A stretch of DNA of 64,000 nt, from positions 616,535 to 680,534 of the forward strand of contig JAHCBC010000004.1 in NCBI GenBank assembly GCA_019634595.1, written 5' to 3'. Under the pieces are notes generated by a model that worked only from the letters and a program-made list of their open reading frames with translations, did not search any database and was not told the origin of the DNA. Below, piece after piece: positions 16,379 through 23,981 of this stretch (within the stretch, counting starts at the first letter, position 1; every line of letters starts with the position of its first letter). This DNA comes from Akkermansiaceae bacterium (GTDB taxonomy: Bacteria; Verrucomicrobiota; Verrucomicrobiia; Verrucomicrobiales; Akkermansiaceae). Made by a program: the position numbers and the translations under genes.

Positions 16379-18103
16379 ATGTTCCGCTTCTTCCTCTGCC
16401 TGTTCCTGATCCTGCCGCTCCATGCGGCGGAGAACCATCTGTCCGCGCTGCGGAAGGGGCACCCCCGGATCATGCTCACCCCACAACGCGTCGGTGAGAT
16501 CAGGACCCTCGTCACCACCGACCCGCAGGCGAAGCACTGGCATGAGCTGCTTTCCGCCAGCGCCAAGGGAATGCTTTCCTCTTCACCGGTGACCTACACG
16601 CTGGAGAACAAGAAGCTGCTAAACGAAAGCCGCGCCGTCCTCAAGCGGGTATCGACCCTCGCGGGGCTGCACGTCATCAAACCGGACCCGCAGATGGTAG
16701 AACGGGCGAAGAAGGAACTCCTCAACGCCGCCGCCTTTCCCGACTGGAACCCGGCCAGTTTCCTTTCCACCGCGGAGATGTCGCTGGCCTTCGCCATCGG
16801 TTACGACTGGCTGCACAATTCCCTCACTCCGACGGAAAAGGAAACGCTCCGCACCGCCATCATCGAAAAGGGGCTGAAGCCCGGGCTGGAGATCTACAAG
16901 GGCAAGCGCGGCTGGCCGTACGTGAGCCACAACTGGAATTCCGTCTGCAACAACGGCCTCATCGCCGGGGCGCTGGCCATCGCGGATACGGACCCGGAGA
17001 TTGCCAACGCAGTACTCAGCGCGGCGAAGGACTCCCTGCCGAGGGGCTACCGCGACTACGCCCCGGATGGCGGCTGGCCGGAGGGCCCCGGCTACTGGGG
17101 CTACGGGACGCAGTATGCGGTCTATGGTCTGGCCAGCCTGGAGTCCGCGCTGGGCACGGACTGGGGCCTGCCCGCCAGCCCGGGCTTCTCCGGCACCGGG
17201 GACTTCCGCATCGACCTCATCGGCCCCAGCGGGATGTATTTCAACTTCGCGGATGGCGGTATGCGACCCGGTGCGGAGTCCTGCATGCTGTGGCTGGCCA
17301 ACCGTTTCAACCGGCCGGACTACGACGCCAGCGAACGGATCATCGCCACGCAAAAGCCCTCCATCTTCCACCTGGTTTTCTTCAACGGCAGATTCAGCAA
17401 CGCAGCCCCACCGCCGGAACCTCCGCCACTCCGGCAGTTCACCGGCACAGGGGTGGTCATCCTGCGTTCCGGCGGGGGGAAATCCGCGACCTGGCTGGGG
17501 ATCAAGGCGGGTGACAACAAGGCGAACCACTCCAACCTCGACCTGGGCACCTTCGTCCTGGATGCAGGCGGCGAGCGATTCGCGGAGGAACTGGGCGCGG
17601 ACCACTACACGCTGCCGGGTTACTTCTCAGCGAACCGATGGGACTACTACCGGACCCGTACGGAAGGGCAGAACACCCTGGTCATCGGAGGACAGAACCA
17701 GAACCCCAAGGCCGCGGCGGAGATCATTTCCATCAAGGATGCCTCCGTCACCATGGATCTCACCGCGGGCTATCCCACCGCCAAAAAGATCCACCGCACC
17801 GCCACGGTGTCCCGGGACGGCACCGCCACCATCGACGACCGCATCCTCCTCAATACTCAGGAAACCATCGTCTGGTCCATGCACACCAGGACGCAAGGCA
17901 CCATCTCCGGAAACACCGCGACCCTCACCCGGGGAAATACCACGCTGAAGGCGGAGATCCTTTCGCCACCCGGCGCGTCCTTCACGCTCACGAAGGTGGA
18001 GATCCCACCCCCGCAACGTCCGGAAAAAGGCCTCCAAAAGCTCTCCATCCAGCTTCCCGCCGCGCCATCCGCACGGCTCACCATCCGCTTCACCCCGCAA
18101 TAA
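16379..18103 (+). CDS. Exported heparinase II/III-family polysaccharide lyase
   Basis: Probable polysaccharide lyase acting on uronic-acid-containing glycans outside the cytoplasm. 574 aa. A signal peptide (FRFFLCLFLILPLHAAEN) is followed by the alpha/alpha-toroid: HPRIMLTPQRVGEIR, SLAFAIGYDWLHN, WPYVSHNWNSVCNNGLIAG (Asn/His catalytic-type segment) and GGWPEGPGYWGYG (Tyr). The beta-sandwich has NHSNLDLGTFVLDAGGERFA and RTRTEGQNTLVIGG, a hallmark of this superfamily. It is followed after 9 bp by the exported pyruvyl-transferase-like gene, so the two are likely one operon. The exact substrate is unknown. Confidence 0.88.
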   Translation: MFRFFLCLFLILPLHAAENHLSALRKGHPRIMLTPQRVGEIRTLVTTDPQAKHWHELLSASAKGMLSSSPVTYTLENKKLLNESRAVLKRVSTLAGLHVIKPDPQMVERAKKELLNAAAFPDWNPASFLSTAEMSLAFAIGYDWLHNSLTPTEKETLRTAIIEKGLKPGLEIYKGKRGWPYVSHNWNSVCNNGLIAGALAIADTDPEIANAVLSAAKDSLPRGYRDYAPDGGWPEGPGYWGYGTQYAVYGLASLESALGTDWGLPASPGFSGTGDFRIDLIGPSGMYFNFADGGMRPGAESCMLWLANRFNRPDYDASERIIATQKPSIFHLVFFNGRFSNAAPPPEPPPLRQFTGTGVVILRSGGGKSATWLGIKAGDNKANHSNLDLGTFVLDAGGERFAEELGADHYTLPGYFSANRWDYYRTRTEGQNTLVIGGQNQNPKAAAEIISIKDASVTMDLTAGYPTAKKIHRTATVSRDGTATIDDRILLNTQETIVWSMHTRTQGTISGNTATLTRGNTTLKAEILSPPGASFTLTKVEIPPPQRPEKGLQKLSIQLPAAPSARLTIRFTPQ

Positions 18104-18112
18104 TCATCCGCC

Positions 18113-19375
18113 ATGCAACGCCGCCATTTCCTCGCCACCCTCATCCTTTCCTCCCTTCCCGCCGCCGCGCAGCAGGAAAAGCGCGCTCCGCGCATCATCC
18201 TACGGAACTCATGGCAGATCGTGAACATCGGTGACATCGGCCACACACCGGGCATCCTCGCCATTCTTGAGAAACATCTGCCGGAGGCGGAGGTGTTCCT
18301 GTGGCCCGGCGACATCTCCGGAGGCGTGCGGGAGATGATCCTCAAGCGCTTCCCGAAGCTGAACATCCTGCCGCCGAATCCGGAGGAGCGCCGGAAGATC
18401 ACCTCCACCTGTGACTTTTTCCTCCATGGTTCCGCCGCCTTTCCCGGCGCGCAGGGCGATGTCACCGCATGGAAGAATACAGGAAAACCCTACGGCTACT
18501 ATGGCATTTCCATCGCCGCTGAGGGCGACTACGCCATGGGCCTGATGAGCCACAAGGGCCTGACCGCCGAGGTGAAGGACCTGCTGGACACCGCCGCCTT
18601 CGTCTTCGCCCGCGACTCCGCCTCGCTCAAGGTGGCGAGGGACGCCGGCGTGAAATCCCCAGTGCTCGAGTTCGGCCCGGATGGCGCCTTCGCCGTGGAT
18701 CTCCGCAATGATGAAGCAGCCACCGCATTCCTCTCCGCCAACGGGCTGACCGAGGGGAAATTCCTTTGCTGCATCCCCAATCTCCGCAGCGCGCCCTACT
18801 GGAAGGTGAAGAAAGGCCGCGCGTTCGACCCGGCCAAGCACAAGCGCAACGAGGAGATGAAGGAACACGACCACGCCCCGCTGCGCGAGGCCATCATCTC
18901 CGTGGTGCGGGAGACGGACATGAAGGTCCTGGTCTGTCCGGAGGACTCCACCCACATGGAAGTGGGCAAGGAGATGCTGGTCGATCCGCTCCCGGACGAT
19001 GTGAAGGCAAAGGTGGTCTGGCGGAAGGATTTCTGGCTGACCGACGAGGCCGTGAGCACCTATGTGCGCTCCGCCGGCCTCTTCGGCAATGACATGCACA
19101 GCCCCATCATGTGCATCGGCAACGGCGTCCCCGCCATCTATTGCCGCCTGCTGGAGAAGACGACCAAGGGCATCATGTGGAAGGACATCGGCCTGTCCGA
19201 ATGGTTCTTCGACTTCGACGACGAGGCCGACCTGCCACGGCTCGCCCCCGCCGTGCTCGCCATGGCGAAGGATCCCGCGGCGGCGAAATCCAAGGCGGCG
19301 AAGGCCCGCGCTTTCGTCGAGGAAAAGCAGAAGGAAACCATCGCCGTGCTGAGAAAGAGCCTGCCCGGGGCATAA
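18113..19375 (+). CDS. Polysaccharide pyruvyl transferase-family protein with export signal
   Basis: Family members add pyruvate ketals to exopolysaccharides, or are GT-B-like relatives. 420 aa. The body is recognisable by VNIGDIGHTPGILAILEKHL, FLHGSAAFPGA, AFVFARDSASLKVARDAGVK, FGPDGAFAVDL and AGLFGNDMHSPIMCIGNGVP. Unusually it opens with a twin-arginine-like export signal (QRRHFLATLILSS...AAAQ), whereas classical pyruvyl transferases are cytosolic. Exported homologues occur in Verrucomicrobiota and Planctomycetota (recollection). Only 9 bp separates it from the lyase gene upstream. A catalytic role outside the cytoplasm is not established. Confidence 0.82.
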   Translation: MQRRHFLATLILSSLPAAAQQEKRAPRIILRNSWQIVNIGDIGHTPGILAILEKHLPEAEVFLWPGDISGGVREMILKRFPKLNILPPNPEERRKITSTCDFFLHGSAAFPGAQGDVTAWKNTGKPYGYYGISIAAEGDYAMGLMSHKGLTAEVKDLLDTAAFVFARDSASLKVARDAGVKSPVLEFGPDGAFAVDLRNDEAATAFLSANGLTEGKFLCCIPNLRSAPYWKVKKGRAFDPAKHKRNEEMKEHDHAPLREAIISVVRETDMKVLVCPEDSTHMEVGKEMLVDPLPDDVKAKVVWRKDFWLTDEAVSTYVRSAGLFGNDMHSPIMCIGNGVPAIYCRLLEKTTKGIMWKDIGLSEWFFDFDDEADLPRLAPAVLAMAKDPAAAKSKAAKARAFVEEKQKETIAVLRKSLPGA

Positions 19376-19380
19376 CCCCC

Positions 19381-19390
19381 CACTAAAGTG
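19381..19390 (+). promoter_or_regulatory. Candidate operator CACNAAAGTG, site 1
   Basis: CACTAAAGTG, extended here to the 14-nt inverted repeat CCCACTAAAGTGGG. It lies 62 bp before the start of the LamG-type PEP-CTERM gene. Three further exact matches to CACNAAAGTG occur at 20233, 22936 and 23922, each upstream of a gene in this locus. Confidence 0.55.
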
Positions 19391-19413
19391 GGATGGGAAC
19401 CTTCTTGTGGAAC

Positions 19414-19445
19414 GGGAAAGCTCCCTTCATGAAGGGAACTTTCCC
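19414..19445. repeat. Hairpin in the leader of a PEP-CTERM gene
   Basis: Nested inverted repeat: GGGAAAG...CTTTCCC outside and the 16-nt palindrome TCCCTTCATGAAGGGA inside, ending 7 bp before the ATG at 19453. It would occlude the translation start region if folded and could modulate translation. Confidence 0.55.
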
Positions 19446-19452
19446 GCTTTCC

Positions 19453-20217
19453 ATGAAAAACCCCTTCAGCTTCCTGATCGCATCGCTGGCCCTCACCGCC
19501 CTCGCCCCGGCGGGGACGGTCGCCCATTGGCTGTTCAACGATCTGAACGACTCCAGCGGGAACGGGCACCATCTGACGAATACCAATACCGTCGCGTCGC
19601 TGGGCGGTGGCCGGTTGAATTTCAGCAGCACCACCGCCACCGGGTTGGTGAGCGCCCCGGACAACGCCGCTTGGGATGATACATCCTTCACCCTTGAGGC
19701 GATCCTCAGCATCTCCTCCACCACCAGCCTCACCAGTATCGTCACCCACATGGCGAACAGCGGCGGCGGGCGGCAGTGGTTCTTCGGCACCAGTGAGACC
19801 GGTGTCCCCATTGTCATCATCAATCCTTCCTCAGGAACGGAGGCGCGGATCACCTCCACATTCTCCGCCCTCACGGCAGGGACGAACTACTACCTCGGGG
19901 TGTCGATCAACCTTGGCGCCACCGCCGAAGCCGACCGGGTGACCTTCTACATGCGGGATCTCTCCGTTCCTGAATCACCATTCCTGACCTCGAAGGTTTC
20001 CACGAGCTTCACCGGATTCGCGGCTTCCTCCGCCGTGCTGGCCATCGGTTCCACCGGCCACTCGAGCTCACGGCTCGCCGGTTCCATCGAAGAGATCCGC
20101 TTTTCGGACACGAACCTCGCCCTGAATGAGCTGCTGGTCGCCGTGCCGGAGCCTTCACTGGCGGCACTGTCCACCATCGGCCTTGCGTCGCTGGGTCTGT
20201 GCCGCCGCCGGGGCTGA
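19453..20217 (+). CDS. PEP-CTERM protein with LamG/concanavalin-like domain
   Basis: Surface or secreted protein anchored or processed by an exosortase. 254 aa. A signal peptide (about residues 1-23, ending near APAGTVA) precedes one LamG-like beta-sandwich (VAHWLFNDL, FTLEAILSISS, YYLGVSINLGA, RLAGSIEEIRFSDTN). The C-terminal sorting tail is VPEPSLAALSTIGLASLGLC followed by RRRG. ATG 19453 is chosen over the in-frame ATG 19393 because the latter lies inside a hairpin and gives a non-signal leader. The binding target is unknown. It is preceded by operator site 1 and followed by the sensor kinase gene. Confidence 0.85.
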   Translation: MKNPFSFLIASLALTALAPAGTVAHWLFNDLNDSSGNGHHLTNTNTVASLGGGRLNFSSTTATGLVSAPDNAAWDDTSFTLEAILSISSTTSLTSIVTHMANSGGGRQWFFGTSETGVPIVIINPSSGTEARITSTFSALTAGTNYYLGVSINLGATAEADRVTFYMRDLSVPESPFLTSKVSTSFTGFAASSAVLAIGSTGHSSSRLAGSIEEIRFSDTNLALNELLVAVPEPSLAALSTIGLASLGLCRRRG

Positions 20218-20232
20218 GAGCCTCTCCCCGCA

Positions 20233-20242
20233 CACCAAAGTG
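20233..20242 (+). promoter_or_regulatory. Candidate operator CACNAAAGTG, site 2
   Basis: CACCAAAGTG, 68 bp before the histidine kinase start. If the kinase/regulator pair acts on this motif, this copy would give autoregulation. Confidence 0.5.
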
Positions 20243-20310
20243 GGCCATCATCCGGGTTGCGCTTTGACGTGGCATCATGTCACCTCCCGCGGTAGGTATC
20301 CGACTTTCCG

Positions 20311-22302
20311 ATGACGACCGCCGCCCGCTGGCTTTTCACATGGCTTCTCCTCCCGGGGATCTGCCAGGCCGTGGATGCGCCGTGGATCAAGGCCATCGAC
20401 CTCCGCTCCCTGACGCCGGAGGAAGCGGACGAAGCCAAGCCCTACCGGCTGCGCGGCACCTTCATCTATCACGACGACAACAACGCCATCTTCCTTCAGG
20501 ATGAAACGGCCGGAGCCCTTTTCTGGTACAAGGGCACCCTTGATCCCCCGCTGATCCCCGGAGACATCGTCGAAGTCAGCGGAGTGACCAAAACCGGCCT
20601 CTACGTCCCCGGGCTGGATGAGGTCACCTTCCGCGTGACCGGACATGGCCCGCTGCCGGAACCGATCGAGGTGACCTACGACGATCTCATCTCCGGACGG
20701 TTCCACTACCAATGGGTGACCGGCGAGGGCATCGTCCGTTCCACCTCCACCAGCAGCACCGGCCGCACCCACATCCGGCTGGCGATGGGATCCCGCATCG
20801 TGGAGATCCAGGTGGAAAACTTTCCGGAAGCCCACAGCCTCATCGACCACCGCATCCGTGTGACCGGTCTGGCGGCCGGTGGCATCAATGACCGCCACCA
20901 GCTCAACCAGCCCTACATCTGGCCGCGGAATGCCTTTGGCATCCGGATCCTGGACAAGCCCACGCCCATCGACGAGCTGGAGACCGTACCCGCCAGCACG
21001 CTCCTCACTTTCCGCCCCACGGCGCGCACCGGCCACCGCGTGAAGGTCAGCGGGACCACCCTCGCCTCCTTTCCGGACGGACGGGTCTTCATCCGGGATG
21101 GGAAGCACGCGCTCGCGGTGAAACCCAGCAAACGCGTCGCCCTCGAACCGGGCGAAACCATCACCGTGCTGGGATTTCCCGAGATGGAAGGCTTCAGCGC
21201 CACCCTCGATGACGCGGAGATCATCAGCAACGACCCGGGGCATCCTCCGGATCCGATACCCACCTATCTTTCCTCGCTGGACGACGGCAGCATGAATCAT
21301 GAGCTGGTGACCTTTTCCGCCACGGTCGCGGACAGCTTCCGCACGCAGACGGGTGCATCCGTCCAGCTCCAGTATCCGGACATCGCGGTGCGGCTGATCC
21401 TCCCTGTCACGGCGGCCATCCCCGCACCCGGCACCCGGCTGCGCATCACGGGCATCTGTCATGTGGAAACAAGCCGCGCCGCAGCCTACAACATCCGGCC
21501 GGACTCCATCGCCATCCACGCGCGCACGCCGGGCGACATCATCGTGACCGGCAGTCCCTCCTGGTGGACGACTACCCGCCTGACCATCGCCCTCTGCCTG
21601 CTCGCAGCGATCGTTGCCATCGCGACGCTATGGATCTTTCTCCTCCGCCGGCAGGTGGAGAAACAGACCGCCGCCCTGCGCGACCGTATCGAAACGGAAG
21701 CGATGATGCTCGAGCGCCAGCGCATCGCCAGGGAGTTCCATGACACGCTGGAGCAGGAACTGACCGGCCTTTCCCTCCAGCTCGGCGCGGCATCCGCCAC
21801 CTCATCCGCCGCCCCGCTCACCACTGCCTGCAACATGGTTTCCCGCATCCAGACGGAAACGCGGAATCTCCTCCACGACCTGCGCACGCCCTCCGAGCAG
21901 ATCCCTGACCTGCCCACCGCCCTCGCCCAGTTGGCAGCCCGCCATGACGGCTCCACCGGCCCCCGTGTGGAACTGCACTCCACCAATGACATCCCCGCCC
22001 TGCCGCCGCGCACCCTCCACCACCTGCGGATGATCGCCGCGGAATCCATCACCAACGCCATCAAGCACGCGCGGGCGACGCTCATTACCATCGACCTCCG
22101 CAACATCGGCGGCCACCTCATCCTCGCCATCACGGACAATGGCCGCGGATTCGACGCGGAAATGGAAACGCGTGAAAAACCCGGCCACTTCGGCTGTATG
22201 GGTATCCGCGAACGCGCCCGGAAACTCGGTGCGGAGGTCGTCTGGCGGAGTCAGCCCGGCCACGGCACCACCGTCCGGCTCACCCTTTCCACGCCCTCAT
22301 GA
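20311..22302 (+). CDS. Membrane sensor histidine kinase (NarL/DegS type) with OB-fold-like periplasmic region
   Basis: Two-component sensor. 663 aa. A signal peptide (residues 1-20) is followed by about 400 periplasmic residues containing three or four repeats of a beta-barrel pattern like ...YRLRGTF...IFLQDETAG...GDIVEVSGVT, ...HRVKVSGTTL...VFIRDG...GETITVLGFP, resembling OB-fold units. One membrane helix lies at about 424-446. The HisKA_3 dimerisation box RIAREFHDTLEQELTGLSLQ carries the phospho-accepting His477. The ATPase domain shows ESITNAIKHA (N box), DNGRGF (G1) and GHGTTV (G2). It overlaps the response regulator gene by 4 bp (ATGA). The ligand is unknown. Confidence 0.92.
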   Translation: MTTAARWLFTWLLLPGICQAVDAPWIKAIDLRSLTPEEADEAKPYRLRGTFIYHDDNNAIFLQDETAGALFWYKGTLDPPLIPGDIVEVSGVTKTGLYVPGLDEVTFRVTGHGPLPEPIEVTYDDLISGRFHYQWVTGEGIVRSTSTSSTGRTHIRLAMGSRIVEIQVENFPEAHSLIDHRIRVTGLAAGGINDRHQLNQPYIWPRNAFGIRILDKPTPIDELETVPASTLLTFRPTARTGHRVKVSGTTLASFPDGRVFIRDGKHALAVKPSKRVALEPGETITVLGFPEMEGFSATLDDAEIISNDPGHPPDPIPTYLSSLDDGSMNHELVTFSATVADSFRTQTGASVQLQYPDIAVRLILPVTAAIPAPGTRLRITGICHVETSRAAAYNIRPDSIAIHARTPGDIIVTGSPSWWTTTRLTIALCLLAAIVAIATLWIFLLRRQVEKQTAALRDRIETEAMMLERQRIAREFHDTLEQELTGLSLQLGAASATSSAAPLTTACNMVSRIQTETRNLLHDLRTPSEQIPDLPTALAQLAARHDGSTGPRVELHSTNDIPALPPRTLHHLRMIAAESITNAIKHARATLITIDLRNIGGHLILAITDNGRGFDAEMETREKPGHFGCMGIRERARKLGAEVVWRSQPGHGTTVRLTLSTPS

Positions 22303-22931
22303 GCGATACCAACCCCATCACCGTTCTCATCGTCGATGACCACTTCGTGGTCCGCAACGGCCTCGCCACCTCTCTGGAGATCGAGCCGGACATCCGGGTC
22401 ACAGCAACGGCTGAGCGTGGCGAGGATGCCGCCGTTACCTACGCCGCCCATCGGCCGACCGTCGTGCTCATGGACCTGCAGCTCCCGGGCATCAACGGCG
22501 TGGAAGCCACGTCCTCCATCCGCCAGATTGACCCTGCGGCGAGGATTCTCGTCTTCTCCACCTTCGCGCGCATGGATGAGATCCAGAGCGCGCTGCAGGC
22601 CGGAGCCACCGGCTACCTGCAGAAGTCCGCCTCCAGGGAGGAACTCATCCATGCCGTGCGCCTCACCGCCGCGGACGAACACTACCTCCCGCCGGAGATC
22701 GCCGCGGAGCTGACCGAACTCCGCCTCGGCCCGGCCATCACCCCACGGGAGCGGGAGATCATTTCGCTCATCGCCGCCGGATCCGCCAACAAGGAGATCG
22801 GGGCCCAGCTCGGCATCGCGGAAGACACCGTGAAACAGCATGTCTCCCGCATCCTCCAGAAACTGGGAGTGAAGGACCGCGCCCAAGCCGCGACGGAGGC
22901 GATCCGCCGCGGAATCATCCGTCTTTCATGA
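22299..22931 (+). CDS. LuxR/NarL-family response regulator
   Basis: DNA-binding partner of the kinase just upstream. 210 aa. Receiver domain: acidic pair Asp13/Asp14 (VDDHFVVRNG), phosphorylation site Asp59 (VVLMDLQLPGING) and conserved Lys109 (GYLQKSAS). The C-terminal HTH (about residues 147-205) has LTPRE-like ITPREREIISLIAAG, NKEIGAQLGIAEDTVKQHVS and RAQAATEAIRRG. The 4-bp overlap with the kinase gene implies coupled translation. It sits in the middle of the genes preceded by CACNAAAGTG, making it the obvious but unproven candidate to bind that motif. Confidence 0.95.
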   Translation: MSDTNPITVLIVDDHFVVRNGLATSLEIEPDIRVTATAERGEDAAVTYAAHRPTVVLMDLQLPGINGVEATSSIRQIDPAARILVFSTFARMDEIQSALQAGATGYLQKSASREELIHAVRLTAADEHYLPPEIAAELTELRLGPAITPREREIISLIAAGSANKEIGAQLGIAEDTVKQHVSRILQKLGVKDRAQAATEAIRRGIIRLS

Positions 22932-22935
22932 CCCC

Positions 22936-22945
22936 CACGAAAGTG
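22936..22945 (+). promoter_or_regulatory. Candidate operator CACNAAAGTG, site 3
   Basis: CACGAAAGTG within CCACGAAAGTGG, starting 5 bp after the regulator stop codon and 88 bp before the next PEP-CTERM gene. The sequence continues GTATAAGG, so it could overlap or adjoin a promoter -10-like element. Confidence 0.5.
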
Positions 22946-23033
22946 GTATAAGGAGAGGCTTACGCGGAGAACCGCGGAGCGTTTGAATCGATGCTTAAAC
23001 CTATCTTTCCACACGCTCCCCTATTTTTCCCCG

Positions 23034-23783
23034 ATGCTCCCTCTGTCATCCGTCGCCCGCCGCATGTTCGTTGTCTCGGGAATCGCCGTCTTTTCCGCAC
23101 TGGTTTCTCCCTCGGCCACGGCCGCCACGCTTTTCGGCTACTGGAATTTCGACAGTCCGCGGAGCCAGGGACCGAACTACAACCAGAGCGCACCGGCAGT
23201 CACCGGAGTGACCGCGTCCTCCGTCACCGCCGGGAGTGGCTTTGCCGGCGGCTCCTATGGCACCGGCTTCGATACGGTATATGGCGTGGGCGGCTCCACG
23301 GACCGGGCCTATGTTTTTGAAACCGCCTTTGTCGGCAACAACCAGGCCGGTGCCCTCAGCGGGAATGACACCTTCACCTTCACCATCACCCCGACGGGAG
23401 GCCAGACCATCAATCTCACCTCCATCAGTTTCTACGCCTGGTCGCGCGTCGATCCAGGTGCGGGAAATGCCTACAATTTCTTTGTGACCAGCAGTGCGAC
23501 AGGCACCGACGTGCTGGGCACCTACTCGTCCAGGAACAATGTCGCAAGCAACAGCATCCCGACGTCCCAGAACAACCAATACACCCTCGATCTCTCCTCA
23601 ATCCCTGAACTCTCCGGCGTGACCACGGCCGTGACATTCACCATCGGAGCTTACTACACCGGAGTGTCGGGTAACAACCTGCGCTTCGACGATCTGCGGA
23701 TGTATGGGGATGTGATCCCCGAGCCTTCCGCGGCGGCACTCTCCGCACTGGGTCTCATCCCGTTGCTGCGCCGCCGCCGCTGA
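23034..23783 (+). CDS. PEP-CTERM protein (beta-sandwich, paralogue of the 58-kb protein)
   Basis: Exported surface protein. 249 aa from ATG 23034; ATG 22983 and ATG 23064 are in-frame alternatives. The signal region is MFVVSGIAVFSALVSPSATA, and the mature part opens with TLFGYWNFDSP. DTFTFTITPTGGQTINLTSI and NNQYTLDLSSIPELSGVTTA are shared almost segment by segment with the protein at 58093-58857. The tail VIPEPSAAALSALGLIPLL plus RRRR is a short but complete PEP-CTERM sorting signal. No catalytic motif. A decayed LamG-type gene tail follows directly after its stop. Confidence 0.85.
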   Translation: MLPLSSVARRMFVVSGIAVFSALVSPSATAATLFGYWNFDSPRSQGPNYNQSAPAVTGVTASSVTAGSGFAGGSYGTGFDTVYGVGGSTDRAYVFETAFVGNNQAGALSGNDTFTFTITPTGGQTINLTSISFYAWSRVDPGAGNAYNFFVTSSATGTDVLGTYSSRNNVASNSIPTSQNNQYTLDLSSIPELSGVTTAVTFTIGAYYTGVSGNNLRFDDLRMYGDVIPEPSAAALSALGLIPLLRRRR

Positions 23784-23890
23784 GTATCGGCTCGACGGCC
23801 GACCCTGCTTTCCGTTTCATTGGTGATATCGGGGAAATCCGTATCTCCTCCCCGGTTTCCAAGGCCAACCAGCTCCTGCCGCCGGGATAG
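23783..23890 (+). pseudogene. Remnant of the 3' part of a LamG-type gene
   Basis: Directly after the PEP-CTERM stop codon an open frame reads SIGSTADPAFRFIGDIGEIR, continues ISSPVSKANQLLPPG and ends at TAG (23888-23890). It aligns with AIGSTGHSSSRLAGSIEEIR followed by FSDTNLALNELL near the end of the LamG PEP-CTERM protein at 19453-20217. No start codon, domain beginning or PEP-CTERM tail remains. It looks like what is left after a deletion or recombination between two surface-protein genes. Confidence 0.6.
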
Positions 23891-23921
23891 GCATACCCCC
23901 ATCGGTGGTGCCTCCCATACG

Positions 23922-23931
23922 CACGAAAGTG
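23922..23931 (+). promoter_or_regulatory. Candidate operator CACNAAAGTG, site 4
   Basis: CACGAAAGTG followed by AGATA, 50 bp before the DUF1549/DUF1553 gene. Same orientation and similar distance to the start codon as sites 1-3. Confidence 0.5.
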
Positions 23932-23981
23932 AGATACCTGAAACGTAACAATTCCCGCCGCAGCAGCTTATCCTGTTCCTG

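Noticed and set aside
19381..23931. CACNAAAGTG sites as terminators
   Set aside because: Arms are only 3-6 bp and no T tract follows; their constant orientation and distance to downstream genes fit a regulatory site better.
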